NCBI GenBank assembly: GCA_018656865.1
Contig: JABHYO010000149.1
Span: 1 to 64,000, forward strand
Source of the DNA: Gammaproteobacteria bacterium
GTDB taxonomy: Bacteria > Pseudomonadota > Gammaproteobacteria > Pseudomonadales > Azotimanducaceae
Reading direction: 5' to 3'
DNA: 64,000 nt
Under the pieces are notes generated by a model, which worked only from the letters and a program-made list of their open reading frames with translations, ran no database searches and had not been told where the DNA came from. How positions within the stretch are numbered: position 1 is the first letter of the stretch; each line of letters begins with the position of its first letter. Below are positions 29,713 to 37,865 of the stretch, piece after piece. The position numbers were made by a program, and so were the translations under genes.

Positions 29713-30411
29713 ATGTCCCAACCCCGAACCATAGAACTTGAGCCCACCTGGCTTGAGCAGTTGAATACAGAGTTTGAAAAACCTTACATGCAGTCGCTGA
29801 GGGAATTTCTGACCTCAGAGAAGTCCAAAGGGAAGGTAATCTTCCCGGCGGGTTCAGAATATTTCAATGCGCTCAATACGACAGCCTACGATGACGTAAA
29901 GGTAGTGATACTGGGACAGGATCCCTATCATGGCCCAGGCCAGGCACATGGCCTTTGCTTTTCAGTGAGAGAAGGGGTTCGACTGCCGCCGTCACTGGTC
30001 AATATCTACAAGGAAATTCAGTCAGACCTGGGACTTTCGCCAGAGGATTTCAAACATGGTTGTCTTGAGTCCTGGGCAAGCCAGGGAGTGCTTCTTCTTA
30101 ACAGTGTTCTCACCGTTGAGCGATCCAGTGCAGCATCCCATCAGGGCAAAGGATGGGAAACGTTCACTGATAAGGTCATTGAATCGCTTTCCAACAGAGA
30201 CAAGCCCTGCGTATTCCTGCTCTGGGGTAGTTACGCGCAGAAAAAGGGTTCAGTGATCGATCGAAGTCGTCACAGGGTATTGACGGCCCCCCATCCATCG
30301 CCTTTATCGGCTCATCGGGGTTTCTTCGGTTGTCGGCACTTCTCGGAATGTAATCGGCTATTGGAAGAACTGGGTGAAACACCAATAGATTGGCGAGTCC
30401 TGTCGTCCTGA
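29713..30411 (+). CDS. ung: Uracil-DNA glycosylase
   Basis: Ung removes uracil from DNA in base-excision repair. The catalytic water-activating motif [17 protein letters not shown], the uracil-binding region [16 protein letters not shown] and the DNA-intercalation loop [13 protein letters not shown] are all present. The frame is open from an ATG at 29683 inside the repeat element, but ATG 29713 ([10 protein letters not shown]) gives 232 residues against 229 in E. coli and avoids the repeat; neither start has a strong ribosome site. The stop TGA is part of the TCCTGAG of the next repeat copy. Confidence 0.95.
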   Translation: MSQPRTIELEPTWLEQLNTEFEKPYMQSLREFLTSEKSKGKVIFPAGSEYFNALNTTAYDDVKVVILGQDPYHGPGQAHGLCFSVREGVRLPPSLVNIYKEIQSDLGLSPEDFKHGCLESWASQGVLLLNSVLTVERSSAASHQGKGWETFTDKVIESLSNRDKPCVFLLWGSYAQKKGSVIDRSRHRVLTAPHPSPLSAHRGFFGCRHFSECNRLLEELGETPIDWRVLSS

Positions 30412-30494
30412 GTGTACCGGGCGATGCGGCGCTCCGATTGCGTACGACCGAAGGATCTAGTCGAGATTCTTCACTATGTTCAGAATGACTACAA
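30403..30494. repeat. Dispersed intergenic repeat, copy downstream of ung
   Basis: The element begins GTCGTCCTGAGTG at the ung stop codon, contains a 26-base segment (30423-30448) that is the near-exact reverse complement of 19457-19482, then a GAAGGATCT...AGATTCTTC hairpin (30450-30472), and ends TTCAGAATGAC. It supplies the ung stop codon. Confidence 0.7.
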
Positions 30495-30498
30495 TCTC

Positions 30499-30560
30499 TG
30501 TCATCCTGAGCGCCAGCGAAGGATCTCGTGACGAGATTCTTCAGCCTGTTTCAGCAAGAG
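30499..30560. repeat. Dispersed intergenic repeat, second tandem copy
   Basis: GTCATCCTGAGCG leads into GAAGGATCTCG and CGAGATTCTTC, an 11-bp stem with a TGA loop and one G-T pair (30518-30542). It follows directly on the copy at 30403. No ORF is present. Confidence 0.7.
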
Positions 30561-30571
30561 AGTGAGGACCT

Positions 30572-31669
30572 ATGGATCAGACAGTAAAGTTCGTTGTGCA
30601 AGGCAGTGTGGGCATCGCGACGCTGACACGCGAAAAATCTCTCAACAGCCTGACCCTGGAGACCATCAATCAGCTCTCTGATCGAATATATAATTGGCTC
30701 GAGGACGACAGCATTGCTTGTATTGTTCTCGACAGCAGCAGCGATCGGGCTTTCTGCGCGGGTGCTGACATCACGGCACTCTATCAGGCGATTAAAGCCG
30801 GCGATCTAGACGGGGCGGATGCATTCTTCACCAATGAATACCGCCTTGATCATGCCCTGCATCAGGCATCCAAACCCATCGTGGTCTGGGGTAACGGTGT
30901 TGTCATGGGTGGCGGCCTGGGTCTTCTATCCGGCTGTTCGCACCGGGTCGGTACCCCAGACAATAAAATCGCCATGCCGGAAATCACCATCGGGCTATTC
31001 CCTGATGCAGGTGGGACATGGTTGTTATCTCACCTGCCCGATCATCTTGGCGTTTTTATGGGGCTCACTGGTTGCCAGCTTACTGCTGGTGACGCGCTCG
31101 AACTGAACATGTTGGATTGTGTATTGGAGCAGGAGGTGAAGCCTGAAGTATTACGACGGCTGTCGGTAACGGACTGGTCCACTGACAATGACGAAAACCA
31201 CAGCATGATCAGTCAATTATTGGCAGAGCATACCGGGGAACTGGATCTGCCACGGAATCTGCTTCGTCACCGGGATACGGTCAGGCAAGTGATTGCAGAT
31301 GCTTATGACGGTGGTGACTTTCTGAGCGCGTTCGAGGCTGGTCTCGCCGAGCTTCAGGGCGATGACTGGTTGAATATGGCCTTTCAGAACTATCGATCCG
31401 GATCGCCAACTACAGCAGGTATTTTCGTTGAGCAGCTAAATCGCGCTCGGGGGATGACTCTCGCTGAGACCTTCAGGCTCGAGCTGACAATTGCCTGTCA
31501 GTGTGTACGCCATGCAGATTTCCCCGAAGGTGTCAGAGCGTTGCTTGTCGACAAGGACAAGAATCCTGGCTGGACCTATCCAACCGCTGCTGAAGTACCG
31601 TCTAACCATATTGCCGGACATTTTGTGCCGTCCTGGCAGGGTCAGCATCCCCTGGTGGATTTAGGATAG
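30572..31669 (+). CDS. Enoyl-CoA hydratase/isomerase family protein, probable 3-hydroxyisobutyryl-CoA hydrolase
   Basis: A 365-residue crotonase-fold enzyme of the HIBYL-CoA hydrolase type, longer than the usual 260-residue crotonases. It contains FCAGADITALYQAIKAGD, GNGVVMGGGLGLLSGCSHR (oxyanion hole) and MPEITIGLFPDAGGTWLL, where the Glu and Asp match the hydrolase active site. The C-terminal part includes ECVRHADFPEGVRALLVDKD-like residues and NPGW. Members hydrolyse 3-hydroxyisobutyryl-CoA in valine breakdown. No other valine-pathway gene lies nearby, so pathway assignment rests on family only. The start has GTGAGGACCT upstream. Confidence 0.88.
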   Translation: MDQTVKFVVQGSVGIATLTREKSLNSLTLETINQLSDRIYNWLEDDSIACIVLDSSSDRAFCAGADITALYQAIKAGDLDGADAFFTNEYRLDHALHQASKPIVVWGNGVVMGGGLGLLSGCSHRVGTPDNKIAMPEITIGLFPDAGGTWLLSHLPDHLGVFMGLTGCQLTAGDALELNMLDCVLEQEVKPEVLRRLSVTDWSTDNDENHSMISQLLAEHTGELDLPRNLLRHRDTVRQVIADAYDGGDFLSAFEAGLAELQGDDWLNMAFQNYRSGSPTTAGIFVEQLNRARGMTLAETFRLELTIACQCVRHADFPEGVRALLVDKDKNPGWTYPTAAEVPSNHIAGHFVPSWQGQHPLVDLG

Positions 31670-31861
31670 GCACTGAACAGCCGGATGCAGGATTTCTTAC
31701 TTCCCGAAACCATGGGCGTGCAATAGAAGCCGAACATGGTTCGGCTGGCAGCGCATGGGTGATAAAACAGCAAGGCATCCAATCTGCTGGACGGTGAACA
31801 GTGGTGAGAAGCTGACCGAACCGCAGAAGGTACTGCTCGGCGAGTATTCTCGACTTTGTTC
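31670..31861 (+). other. Intergenic region without a recognisable gene
   Basis: A 192-bp gap between the hydrolase gene and ygfZ. The only clear feature is a perfect hairpin at 31728-31746 (AGCCGAAC, loop ATG, GTTCGGCT) without a U-run. A plus-strand frame ending TGA at 31867-31869 reads about 40 codons, but has no good start and no recognised domain. Confidence 0.4.
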
Positions 31862-32644
31862 TCAGTGACAGGGTATCGCTTCGACTTCCTCACCGTCTTC
31901 GAATTTGACGGTGACAGGCTCATTAGCTGCGTTTTTAAGAACCGCCAATAGTCCTGACGGGGCGCTACTAACGATCATGCCGGAACTCACCGTTTCGCCG
32001 ATCGTTCGAGTTATCTTCGAATGCAGGCGATGCAGTCGCCGTTTCAATTCACCCCGATACTGTGCGCGGGCGACAATCTCCTGACCGAGATAGCAACCCT
32101 TGTTGAAATCGATTCCACCTAGTTCATGGTAGTTAAACATCTGTGGCAGGTATTCTTCACTGGTCGCTTCCGTGACCCAGGCGATACCAGCTTCCAGTTC
32201 GGCGTCAGACCAGGGAGATGAATCATCAGCAGCATCCACAGCTTGTTCGCTGGGCAACCAGAACTCTGTTCGGTTACCCAGGGCGAGCCGAAAGCCTTTG
32301 CCAACATCAATATCGGCCTCACCGGGTGAGCCATAACAGGCAAGATCATCAGAGATATCGAACAGATCAGCCTTTGAGAAAACGATATATTTGGAAAGAA
32401 ATTCGATGGTCTTTTGAATCAGTGGACGATGCATGCGCAGGTAGAGGTCGTTTCCGCGCTTTACCAGCAGATAGCTGGTCAGCATACGTCCCTGGATATT
32501 GCATGTGGCGCCGAGACTCGGTGTGTCATCGGCAAGCGAAGTCAGGTCGCAAGTGGTGTACCCTTGCATGAATTTGACGGCGTCGGGACCTTCAATCTTG
32601 AGAAAACCGCGATCGCCAAGTTGGCAGAAAGTCGTCATTTGCAT
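31862..32644 (-). CDS. ygfZ: tRNA-modifying/Fe-S folate-binding protein YgfZ
   Basis: YgfZ is a tetrahydrofolate-binding protein of the GcvT fold that helps assemble or repair certain Fe-S enzymes such as MiaB. The 260-residue protein (E. coli 326) carries the signature KGCYLGQEIVARAQYRG with the essential Cys, preceded by LPQMFNYHELGGIDFN, and ends in a short C-terminal barrel. It is shorter than the enteric protein but the signature is intact. It is divergent from sdhE across 30 bp, the same arrangement as E. coli ygfZ/sdhE-ygfX. A second in-frame ATG two codons later is possible. Confidence 0.93.
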   Translation of the reverse strand: MQMTTFCQLGDRGFLKIEGPDAVKFMQGYTTCDLTSLADDTPSLGATCNIQGRMLTSYLLVKRGNDLYLRMHRPLIQKTIEFLSKYIVFSKADLFDISDDLACYGSPGEADIDVGKGFRLALGNRTEFWLPSEQAVDAADDSSPWSDAELEAGIAWVTEATSEEYLPQMFNYHELGGIDFNKGCYLGQEIVARAQYRGELKRRLHRLHSKITRTIGETVSSGMIVSSAPSGLLAVLKNAANEPVTVKFEDGEEVEAIPCH

Positions 32645-32674
32645 ATTTTACATCAATCGGCTGGGAGCAGAACG

Positions 32675-32929
32675 TTGAGATTTAGTGAACTTGAATTGAA
32701 TCGTCTTAGATGGCGGTCCCGAAGAGGAATGCTGGAGCTCGATCTGCTGCTATTACCTTTTTTTGATGAGGTCTTTCGCGACCTGCCCGAGGTGGAACAG
32801 CTTGCCTTTGTCCACCTGCTGGAGCAGGAAGATCCAGATCTGCTGATGTGGTTCTCGCAAAAGGGGGAGTCTGAAGTCCCCGAACTTCAGGATCTGGTAG
32901 ACCGGATACTGGCTCGTGTCCGGCCTTGA
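32675..32929 (+). CDS. sdhE: Succinate dehydrogenase flavinylation factor SdhE
   Basis: SdhE promotes covalent attachment of FAD to SdhA and FrdA. The 84-residue protein has the conserved RSRRGMLELDLLL (RGxxE motif) and LLEQEDPDLLMWF. The start is TTG at 32675, with GGAG at 32663-32666 eight bases before it; the frame is open further upstream through DNA antisense to ygfZ, but that part is not coding by similarity. It overlaps ygfX by 14 bases. The ygfZ/sdhE/ygfX arrangement supports the call. Confidence 0.94.
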   Translation: MRFSELELNRLRWRSRRGMLELDLLLLPFFDEVFRDLPEVEQLAFVHLLEQEDPDLLMWFSQKGESEVPELQDLVDRILARVRP

Positions 32930-33368
32930 GGGGTTCTCTGACAGGGTTTTGCTGCTGAGGCTGTCCCCGTCTCGGCTCAACGCGTTTCTGCACTTTGGGG
33001 TCCTGGCGATATCGTTACCGGCTCTCTGGATCAATGGTCGGTTCGACCTGCCTTTAAAATACGCGCTTTCGCTTTGCATCGTTATGTCGGTCTTCTCGTC
33101 CCTGTACCGGCAGGTCCTTCTCCTGCATTCACAATCAGTTGTGGAACTCATCTTTGACGGAGACCTATGGCGACTTCGATATCGCGATGGCAGTCTGGCT
33201 GACGTAGCCGAGTGTAAACCTATATATGTGGGTTCCTGGTTTATAGTCGTCCAGTGTCGTACCGATACGGGCGCATTGTCAGTAGTGATAGCCAGGGATT
33301 CTTCCGATGGTGACAGTTATCGCCGCAGCCTGGTTTTTTTCAGATTCGGCGGGGCCACACTTTCCTAG
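32916..33368 (+). CDS. ygfX: YgfX (CptA) family inner membrane protein
   Basis: A 150-residue protein with two hydrophobic segments near residues 22-40 and 46-62 (LNAFLHFGVLAISLPALWI, LKYALSLCIVMSVFSSLY) and a C-terminal cytoplasmic region with LIFDGDLWRLRYRDG. It is of the YgfX type; the E. coli protein has been proposed to act on MreB/FtsZ as a toxin partner of SdhE, but that role is disputed. GTG start, overlapping sdhE by 14 bases. Its TAG stop is inside a perfect 8-bp hairpin (33359-33377). Confidence 0.85.
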   Translation: MSGLEGFSDRVLLLRLSPSRLNAFLHFGVLAISLPALWINGRFDLPLKYALSLCIVMSVFSSLYRQVLLLHSQSVVELIFDGDLWRLRYRDGSLADVAECKPIYVGSWFIVVQCRTDTGALSVVIARDSSDGDSYRRSLVFFRFGGATLS

Positions 33369-33377
33369 AAGGAAAGT
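33359..33377 (+). terminator. Perfect 8-bp hairpin spanning the ygfX stop codon
   Basis: ACTTTCCT and AGGAAAGT pair across an AGA loop, with the TAG stop at 33366-33368 at the turn. ATTACTTGC follows; there is no U-run. Confidence 0.5.
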
Positions 33378-33478
33378 ATTACTTGCTAATTATTCCCTTA
33401 TTGATTTCTGGATCGGCTGCTAAATTGGCCTCCGTCGTTAAGGCGACAAACAATCATTCCAGTGTAGGGACTTGAATC

Positions 33479-33637
33479 ATGGCTAATCCACAAGTTGAAG
33501 CAAGAGCAGAAAATAACTTGTTCGTCGATATCTCTGAGCAGAAGCAACCGCTTCAATATCGAGAGGTGGATGAGTCTCTGTCAGAGTGGGAAGCTGCACG
33601 TCTGACCAGCAAGACCTGGTCGATGGAGCAGGAGTAA
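33479..33637 (+). CDS. Small acidic protein of unknown function (52 residues)
   Basis: An ORF of 52 codons, MANPQVEARAENNLFVDISE through to WSMEQE, in the gap between ygfX and nadB. AGGGA lies eight bases before the ATG, and the composition is that of a real soluble acidic protein (many Glu, Gln, Ser; two Trp), not of antisense DNA. It has no signal peptide, membrane helix or Cys. No family was recognised. The following 56 bases to nadB contain AAGCG-TTA-CGCTT, a small hairpin. Expression is unproven. Confidence 0.55.
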   Translation: MANPQVEARAENNLFVDISEQKQPLQYREVDESLSEWEAARLTSKTWSMEQE

Positions 33638-33693
33638 CCCCGGGCTTTCCGAAAGCGTTACGCTTGGTCGTTGCCCCTTACTTCGGTGATCGT

Positions 33694-35301
33694 TTATCCG
33701 TAGGAAGGTGGTGTAAGGACTGTGTCAGCTGCGTTTTGCTGCATAGAGGGGTGGTCCAGTGTGTAGTGTAGTCCGCGACTCTCTTTGCGTCTTATGGCGC
33801 ACTGTACCATCAGATCGGCAACCAATATAAGATTTCGCAGTTCAATGAGATCGTTGCTGATGCGGTAGTGGCTATAGTACTCAGTGACTTCCTGTTGTAG
33901 CAGCTGAATCCTTCTGCGTGCACGCTGCAGACGCTTGTCGGTACGGACAATTCCAACGTAATCCCACATGAATCGACGAAGTTCGTCCCAATTGTGGGAA
34001 ATGATCACATCTTCGTCGGAGTTGGTCACCTGGGTCTCGTCCCAGGGAGGAATGTTGATCGGTCGGTCGAGAGCAGTACCCTGGGCATTGATATGTTCCG
34101 CTGCCGCTGCGGCGAAGACCATACATTCAAGTAGCGAATTACTGGCCATGCGGTTTGCGCCATGGAGACCGGTAAAACTGCACTCGCCGATTGCATAAAG
34201 GTTGGGCAGATCCGTTGTACCGTCTTTTCCCGTAACGATACCGCCGCAGGTATAGTGGGCTGCGGGCACGATCGGAATGGGTTCCCTGGTCATATCAATA
34301 CCCAGTTCAAGGCATCGGGCGTGAATATTTGGGAAATGTGAAGAGATAAACGCTTCGTCCTTGTGGCTGATATCGAGGTAGACACAGTCACAGCCGATTC
34401 TTTTCATCTCGTGGTCTATGGCTCTGGCGACGATATCCCGGGGTGCAAGTTCCGCCCGATCATCGAAATATGGCATGAATCGGTGGCCATTCGGCAAAAT
34501 CAGCTTTGCACCTTCACCGCGAAGTGCTTCCGTTATTAGAAATGATTTGGCATCGGGGTGATAGAGACAGGTGGGGTGGAACTGATTGAATTCAAGATTG
34601 GCGACCCTGCAACCCGCACGCCAGGCCATCGCTAAGCCGTCACCTGAGGCTGTGTCCGGGTTGCTGGTATACAGGTAGACTTTTGAGGCGCCACCGGTCG
34701 CCAGGATCACAAAACGAGCCTGAAAAAGTTCGACTTGCTGGGTAGACAGGTTGAGAGCATATGCACCGACAACATCCTGGCCTTTGAGTCCGACCTTGTC
34801 TCGGGTAATCAGGTCTACCGCTACATATTTGGGCATAACGGTGACGTTGTCGTTTCTCGCAAGGTGATCGCTCAGGGTTTCCGCAATTTCTTTGCCGGTA
34901 GCATCTGCTGCGTGGATAACTCGACGATGGCTGTGCCCCCCCTCCATCGTCAAATGAAATTCTTCGCTACCATCAGACTGGGTTCTGGTATCGAACTTAA
35001 CACCGAGGTCAACCAGCCAGTTGATTGTTTCGGCGCTGCGTTTGACCGTGAATTCGACAACGTCTTTGTGGCAGAGGCCGGCACCGGCAACCAGGGTATC
35101 GTCAATGTGTGAGTCGACTGAATCGTACTCGTCCAGAACTGCAGCCACACCGCCCTGAGCATAGTAGGTGGACCCTTCCGTCGGATCTTCCTTGCATAAC
35201 ATCATGATGCGAAGGGACTTCGAGAGTTTCAGTGCCAGGGTCATTCCAGCGGCGCCACTGCCGATAATCAGGACGTCGCACTGATGCTGTATATCCGCCA
35301 T
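33694..35301 (-). CDS. nadB: L-aspartate oxidase
   Basis: NadB oxidises aspartate to iminoaspartate, first step of NAD synthesis. The protein (about 535 residues; E. coli 540) has the FAD-binding start [66 protein letters not shown] and [15 protein letters not shown], plus the C-terminal helical domain ([18 protein letters not shown]). ATG 35301 is chosen because it matches the family N-terminus; an in-frame GTG at 35350-35352 would add 17 residues with no ribosome site. It is divergent from rpoE, as in E. coli and Pseudomonas. Confidence 0.96.
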   Translation of the reverse strand: MADIQHQCDVLIIGSGAAGMTLALKLSKSLRIMMLCKEDPTEGSTYYAQGGVAAVLDEYDSVDSHIDDTLVAGAGLCHKDVVEFTVKRSAETINWLVDLGVKFDTRTQSDGSEEFHLTMEGGHSHRRVIHAADATGKEIAETLSDHLARNDNVTVMPKYVAVDLITRDKVGLKGQDVVGAYALNLSTQQVELFQARFVILATGGASKVYLYTSNPDTASGDGLAMAWRAGCRVANLEFNQFHPTCLYHPDAKSFLITEALRGEGAKLILPNGHRFMPYFDDRAELAPRDIVARAIDHEMKRIGCDCVYLDISHKDEAFISSHFPNIHARCLELGIDMTREPIPIVPAAHYTCGGIVTGKDGTTDLPNLYAIGECSFTGLHGANRMASNSLLECMVFAAAAAEHINAQGTALDRPINIPPWDETQVTNSDEDVIISHNWDELRRFMWDYVGIVRTDKRLQRARRRIQLLQQEVTEYYSHYRISNDLIELRNLILVADLMVQCAIRRKESRGLHYTLDHPSMQQNAADTVLTPPSYG

Positions 35302-35372
35302 TGTTTCTAGCTGGGGTAAAGAGGCAGGGAGATTACTATTAAAGGCGTGCACCGTATACAGCGCAAATCACA

Positions 35373-35381
35373 TGTTAGAAT
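35373..35381 (+). promoter_or_regulatory. Extended -10 promoter before rpoE, possibly leaderless
   Basis: TGT followed by TAGAAT (35376-35381) ends ten bases before the rpoE ATG. The start site would be at about 35388-35391, leaving almost no leader, and no ribosome site is seen. No sigma-E-like GAACTT/TCTGA pair was found in the short gap to nadB, so autoregulation is not evident here. Confidence 0.4.
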
Positions 35382-35390
35382 GCGCCGGCG

Positions 35391-35957
35391 ATGAGCGAGC
35401 AAACTGACAGTCAACTGGTAGAGCGAGTACAGCGAGGCGACAAGCGCGCTTTTGATATTCTTGCGCTGAAATACCAGCATAAAATCGTTGGCCTCATCAG
35501 CCGTTACATCAATGATTCCGATGAGGTCATGGATGTTGCCCAGGAGGCATTCATCAAGGCCTACAGGGCATTACCCAGGTTTCGGGGCGATAGCGCGTTC
35601 TACACCTGGTTATACCGAATTGCGATCAATACGGCGAAAAATTACCTGGTTTCGCGTTCCAGACGTCCACCCGACACAGATATTGATATTAATGGGGAAT
35701 TTCAGGTGGATTCTGCTGTCTTAAGGGATGTCGCTGGTCCCGAGAGGGCGTTGGCGACGCAACAGCTAGAGCAGGTGATATACAAAGCAATCGATGATCT
35801 GCCGGAGGAACTTAAGGTCGCCGTGACGTTAAGAGAATTTGAAGGATTGAGTTACGAGGAGATTGCGGAGGTTATGGAGTGCCCGGTTGGGACGGTGAGA
35901 AGCCGTATTTTCAGGGCTCGGGAAGCAATCGAAAAAAGAATTGCAGCAATCGGGTGA
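35391..35957 (+). CDS. rpoE: Extracytoplasmic-function sigma factor RpoE (AlgU)
   Basis: Sigma-E directs the envelope-stress response. The 188-residue protein has sigma region 2 (YQHKIVGLISRYINDSDEVMDVAQEAFIKAYRAL, shown here in part: DVAQEAFIKAYRALPRF, TWLYRIAINTAKNYL) and region 4 with EGLSYEEIAEVMECPVGTVR and SRIFRAREAIEKRI. It is the first gene of rpoE-rseA-rseB-rseC-mucD and is divergent from nadB. Length and motifs are like AlgU/RpoE rather than other ECF factors. Confidence 0.97.
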   Translation: MSEQTDSQLVERVQRGDKRAFDILALKYQHKIVGLISRYINDSDEVMDVAQEAFIKAYRALPRFRGDSAFYTWLYRIAINTAKNYLVSRSRRPPDTDIDINGEFQVDSAVLRDVAGPERALATQQLEQVIYKAIDDLPEELKVAVTLREFEGLSYEEIAEVMECPVGTVRSRIFRAREAIEKRIAAIG

Positions 35958-35990
35958 TATCCCTATATTTCAGGGGCTTGAGGGTACAGA

Positions 35991-36554
35991 GTGACAGATA
36001 CTAGAAAAGAATCGTTGTCTGCGTTGATTGATGGCGAGGCCTCGGAGATAGAGGTTCACCGATTGGTTCGGGAATTCCGAGCCGACGAATCCCTATCAGA
36101 AAGCTGGGCGATTTATCAGCAAGTCCGCACTACGGTAAGAAACCCATCAGAACAGGGCGGTCATTTGCCTCTGGACCGTCATCGTGAGTTGTTTAACAGG
36201 ATCAGCGAAGCCGTCCATGAGGAACAAGAACATCAGCAGTCCGGTTCTGAGAGAACGTCATCGACCAAGGTCGTTCTGGGTAGCCTGGCACTGGCAGCAT
36301 CACTTGTGGTTGCCGTTTTTCTTGGTGTGAGGCAGCCTGAAGACCCTGCCACGGTAGCTGAGGTGGAATCGGCGCCGCCGATTGAGGTACAGACTGTTTC
36401 ATCCGACCCCCAGGGTTATCCAGCTTCTGAACTGGTTGAGCTGGATGAGGAAAAACAGCGCCGCCTCAGGGCTTATCTCAATCAACATGATCAAATGGCG
36501 AGAATGAACGCTGACCAGAAATTGGTGAACTACAAAGAGACACCAGGAAATTAA
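35991..36554 (+). CDS. rseA: Anti-sigma-E factor RseA (MucA)
   Basis: RseA holds sigma-E at the membrane until cleaved by DegS and RseP. The 187-residue protein begins with the sigma-binding domain (SLSALIDGEASEIEVHRLV), has one transmembrane helix near residues 94-113 (VVLGSLALAASLVVAVFLGV) and a periplasmic tail that should bind RseB. GTG start, 33 bp after rpoE. Sequence outside the N-terminal domain is variable in this family, and position in the operon supports the assignment. Confidence 0.93.
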   Translation: MTDTRKESLSALIDGEASEIEVHRLVREFRADESLSESWAIYQQVRTTVRNPSEQGGHLPLDRHRELFNRISEAVHEEQEHQQSGSERTSSTKVVLGSLALAASLVVAVFLGVRQPEDPATVAEVESAPPIEVQTVSSDPQGYPASELVELDEEKQRRLRAYLNQHDQMARMNADQKLVNYKETPGN

Positions 36555-36560
36555 CCACTA

Positions 36561-37517
36561 TTGATGATCAATCAGGCCGTTAAAGGATTTCTCGCATGTG
36601 CTCTCTTGAGTGCCAGCTTCAGCGAGGCGGCAGTGAAGCCAGCGGCAGAAGATGCTGTAAAGTGGCTCGATCAGATGGGGCACGCACTTCGCCACCAGAA
36701 CTACCAGGGTATTTTTACCTACATCCGCGGCAGTACCTTTGAGACAGTTCGCATCGTTCATCGAAACGATGAAGGGATTGAAACCGAACGGCTTTTCAAT
36801 CTGAATGGTGATGTCAGGGAGCTGTTTCGGGAAAACGACGAGGTTGTTTGCTATCACCCGGATACCGGTGACGGTGAACTCGATGCTAACCACACCGTGC
36901 AAATAGGTCCATTCTCGCCAGCGTTTTCCGAGCGTGTCATCTCCACCCAGAATCTGTACAGACTTTCCATGCATGGTGAAGACCGAATCGCCGGTCGTCG
37001 GGCGATAACACTATCCATTTCACCGAGATTCGATGACCGATATGGCTATCGAGTCTGGCTGGATAAGGAAACAGGGCTGCTGCTGCAATCCCACAAGGTG
37101 GAGAGAGGGCGTGTTCGCGAGATTTTTCAGTTCACCAGCCTTGAGATCGGTGGTGAAATTGAAGATACAGAAATGGCTTCAGCCATTGCCGGTGATACGG
37201 TTTCCCACAGACTGGCGCTGGACCTGAATGATCAGGCCGAGAAACCGGGATTGCGGGTGAGCTGGCTTCCTGACGGATTTCGGCCGGTGAGAGTACAGGG
37301 CAATCGTTTACATTTTACCGACGGCGTCGCGACATTTTCTGTATTCGTCGACCGGTCGAAAGGTGGCTCAATGCCTGATATGGCGACGAGAGTGGGAGGA
37401 ACCGTGGTAATCACCCGAAGACTGAAGAAGTCGGGCCCTCAGATTACCGTGGTTGGCGATGTGCCCGTGCAAACGGCCCGGCGCGTTGCGGAGTCGGTTG
37501 AACCCGTTATCTACTGA
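36561..37517 (+). CDS. rseB: Periplasmic sigma-E regulator RseB (MucB)
   Basis: RseB binds RseA in the periplasm and protects it from cleavage until lipopolysaccharide or misfolded lipoproteins displace it. The 318-residue precursor has an N-terminal signal peptide (AVKGFLACALLSASFSEA). The large lipoprotein-binding-like domain includes RHQNYQGIFTYIRGS and FETVRIVHRNDEGIETERLF, and the smaller C-terminal domain includes LRVSWLPDGFRPV and GDVPVQTARRVAESV. Six bases after rseA; three before rseC. Confidence 0.95.
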   Translation: MMINQAVKGFLACALLSASFSEAAVKPAAEDAVKWLDQMGHALRHQNYQGIFTYIRGSTFETVRIVHRNDEGIETERLFNLNGDVRELFRENDEVVCYHPDTGDGELDANHTVQIGPFSPAFSERVISTQNLYRLSMHGEDRIAGRRAITLSISPRFDDRYGYRVWLDKETGLLLQSHKVERGRVREIFQFTSLEIGGEIEDTEMASAIAGDTVSHRLALDLNDQAEKPGLRVSWLPDGFRPVRVQGNRLHFTDGVATFSVFVDRSKGGSMPDMATRVGGTVVITRRLKKSGPQITVVGDVPVQTARRVAESVEPVIY

Positions 37518-37520
37518 CCA

Positions 37521-37865
37521 ATGGCTGCAATCAGGATAAAACGTGTACCCGGTACACGAGATTTCGTGGCGACGGAAAGCAGATGTGACAGCTGTGTAGG
37601 TTGTGAACCGTCGAAACCGAAGTTAATGCTCATTGATACAGCGGACGAGTTGAGCATCTCACTTTCTGCTGCTGTTCAGCGCTCGCTTCTCTGGAATAGT
37701 CTTGGAAAACCGGTTGCCGCGCTGCTGATAGCGGTGCTCCTGTGCCAGCTTGCCGGACTGGGAGAAGCGATGACGCTATGCATGGCTATTTGTGGATTTA
37801 TCTGTGGCGTCCTCACCTGCAGAACGTTACCCGAAACATCTTTGGAGAAGATCAGTGTTAACTAA
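37521..37865 (+). CDS. RseC/MucC-like protein, compact variant
   Basis: A 114-residue protein at the place of rseC/mucC. It has a Cys pair-like cluster (CDSCVGC) near residues 23-29, then two hydrophobic segments at about 67-82 and 86-100 (VAALLIAVLLCQLAGL, AMTLCMAICGFICGVL). This layout, an N-terminal Cys motif followed by two membrane helices, is that of RseC, but the protein is clearly shorter than the 150-160 residues usual in E. coli and Pseudomonas and the sequence is diverged. RseC modulates sigma-E signalling and, in Rhodobacter relatives, SoxR reduction. Assignment rests largely on position. Confidence 0.75.
   Translation: MAAIRIKRVPGTRDFVATESRCDSCVGCEPSKPKLMLIDTADELSISLSAAVQRSLLWNSLGKPVAALLIAVLLCQLAGLGEAMTLCMAICGFICGVLTCRTLPETSLEKISVN

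Noticed and set aside
29576-30560. Intergenic repeats as a CRISPR array
   Set aside because: Copies are irregularly spaced, palindromic and diverged, without unique spacers or cas genes.
31642-31923. Minus-strand 93-codon ORF across the gap before ygfZ
   Set aside because: It overlaps the ends of two well-supported genes, lacks a ribosome site and has a Ser/Arg-rich composition typical of antisense frames.
32414-32674. Upstream extension of the sdhE frame
   Set aside because: It is open only because it is antisense to ygfZ; the TTG at 32675 has a good ribosome site and matches the family N-terminus.
32675-33368. sdhE-ygfX as a toxin-antitoxin system (CbtA-like proposal)
   Set aside because: SdhE is a flavinylation factor; the antitoxin idea is disputed and nothing in this sequence supports it beyond adjacency.
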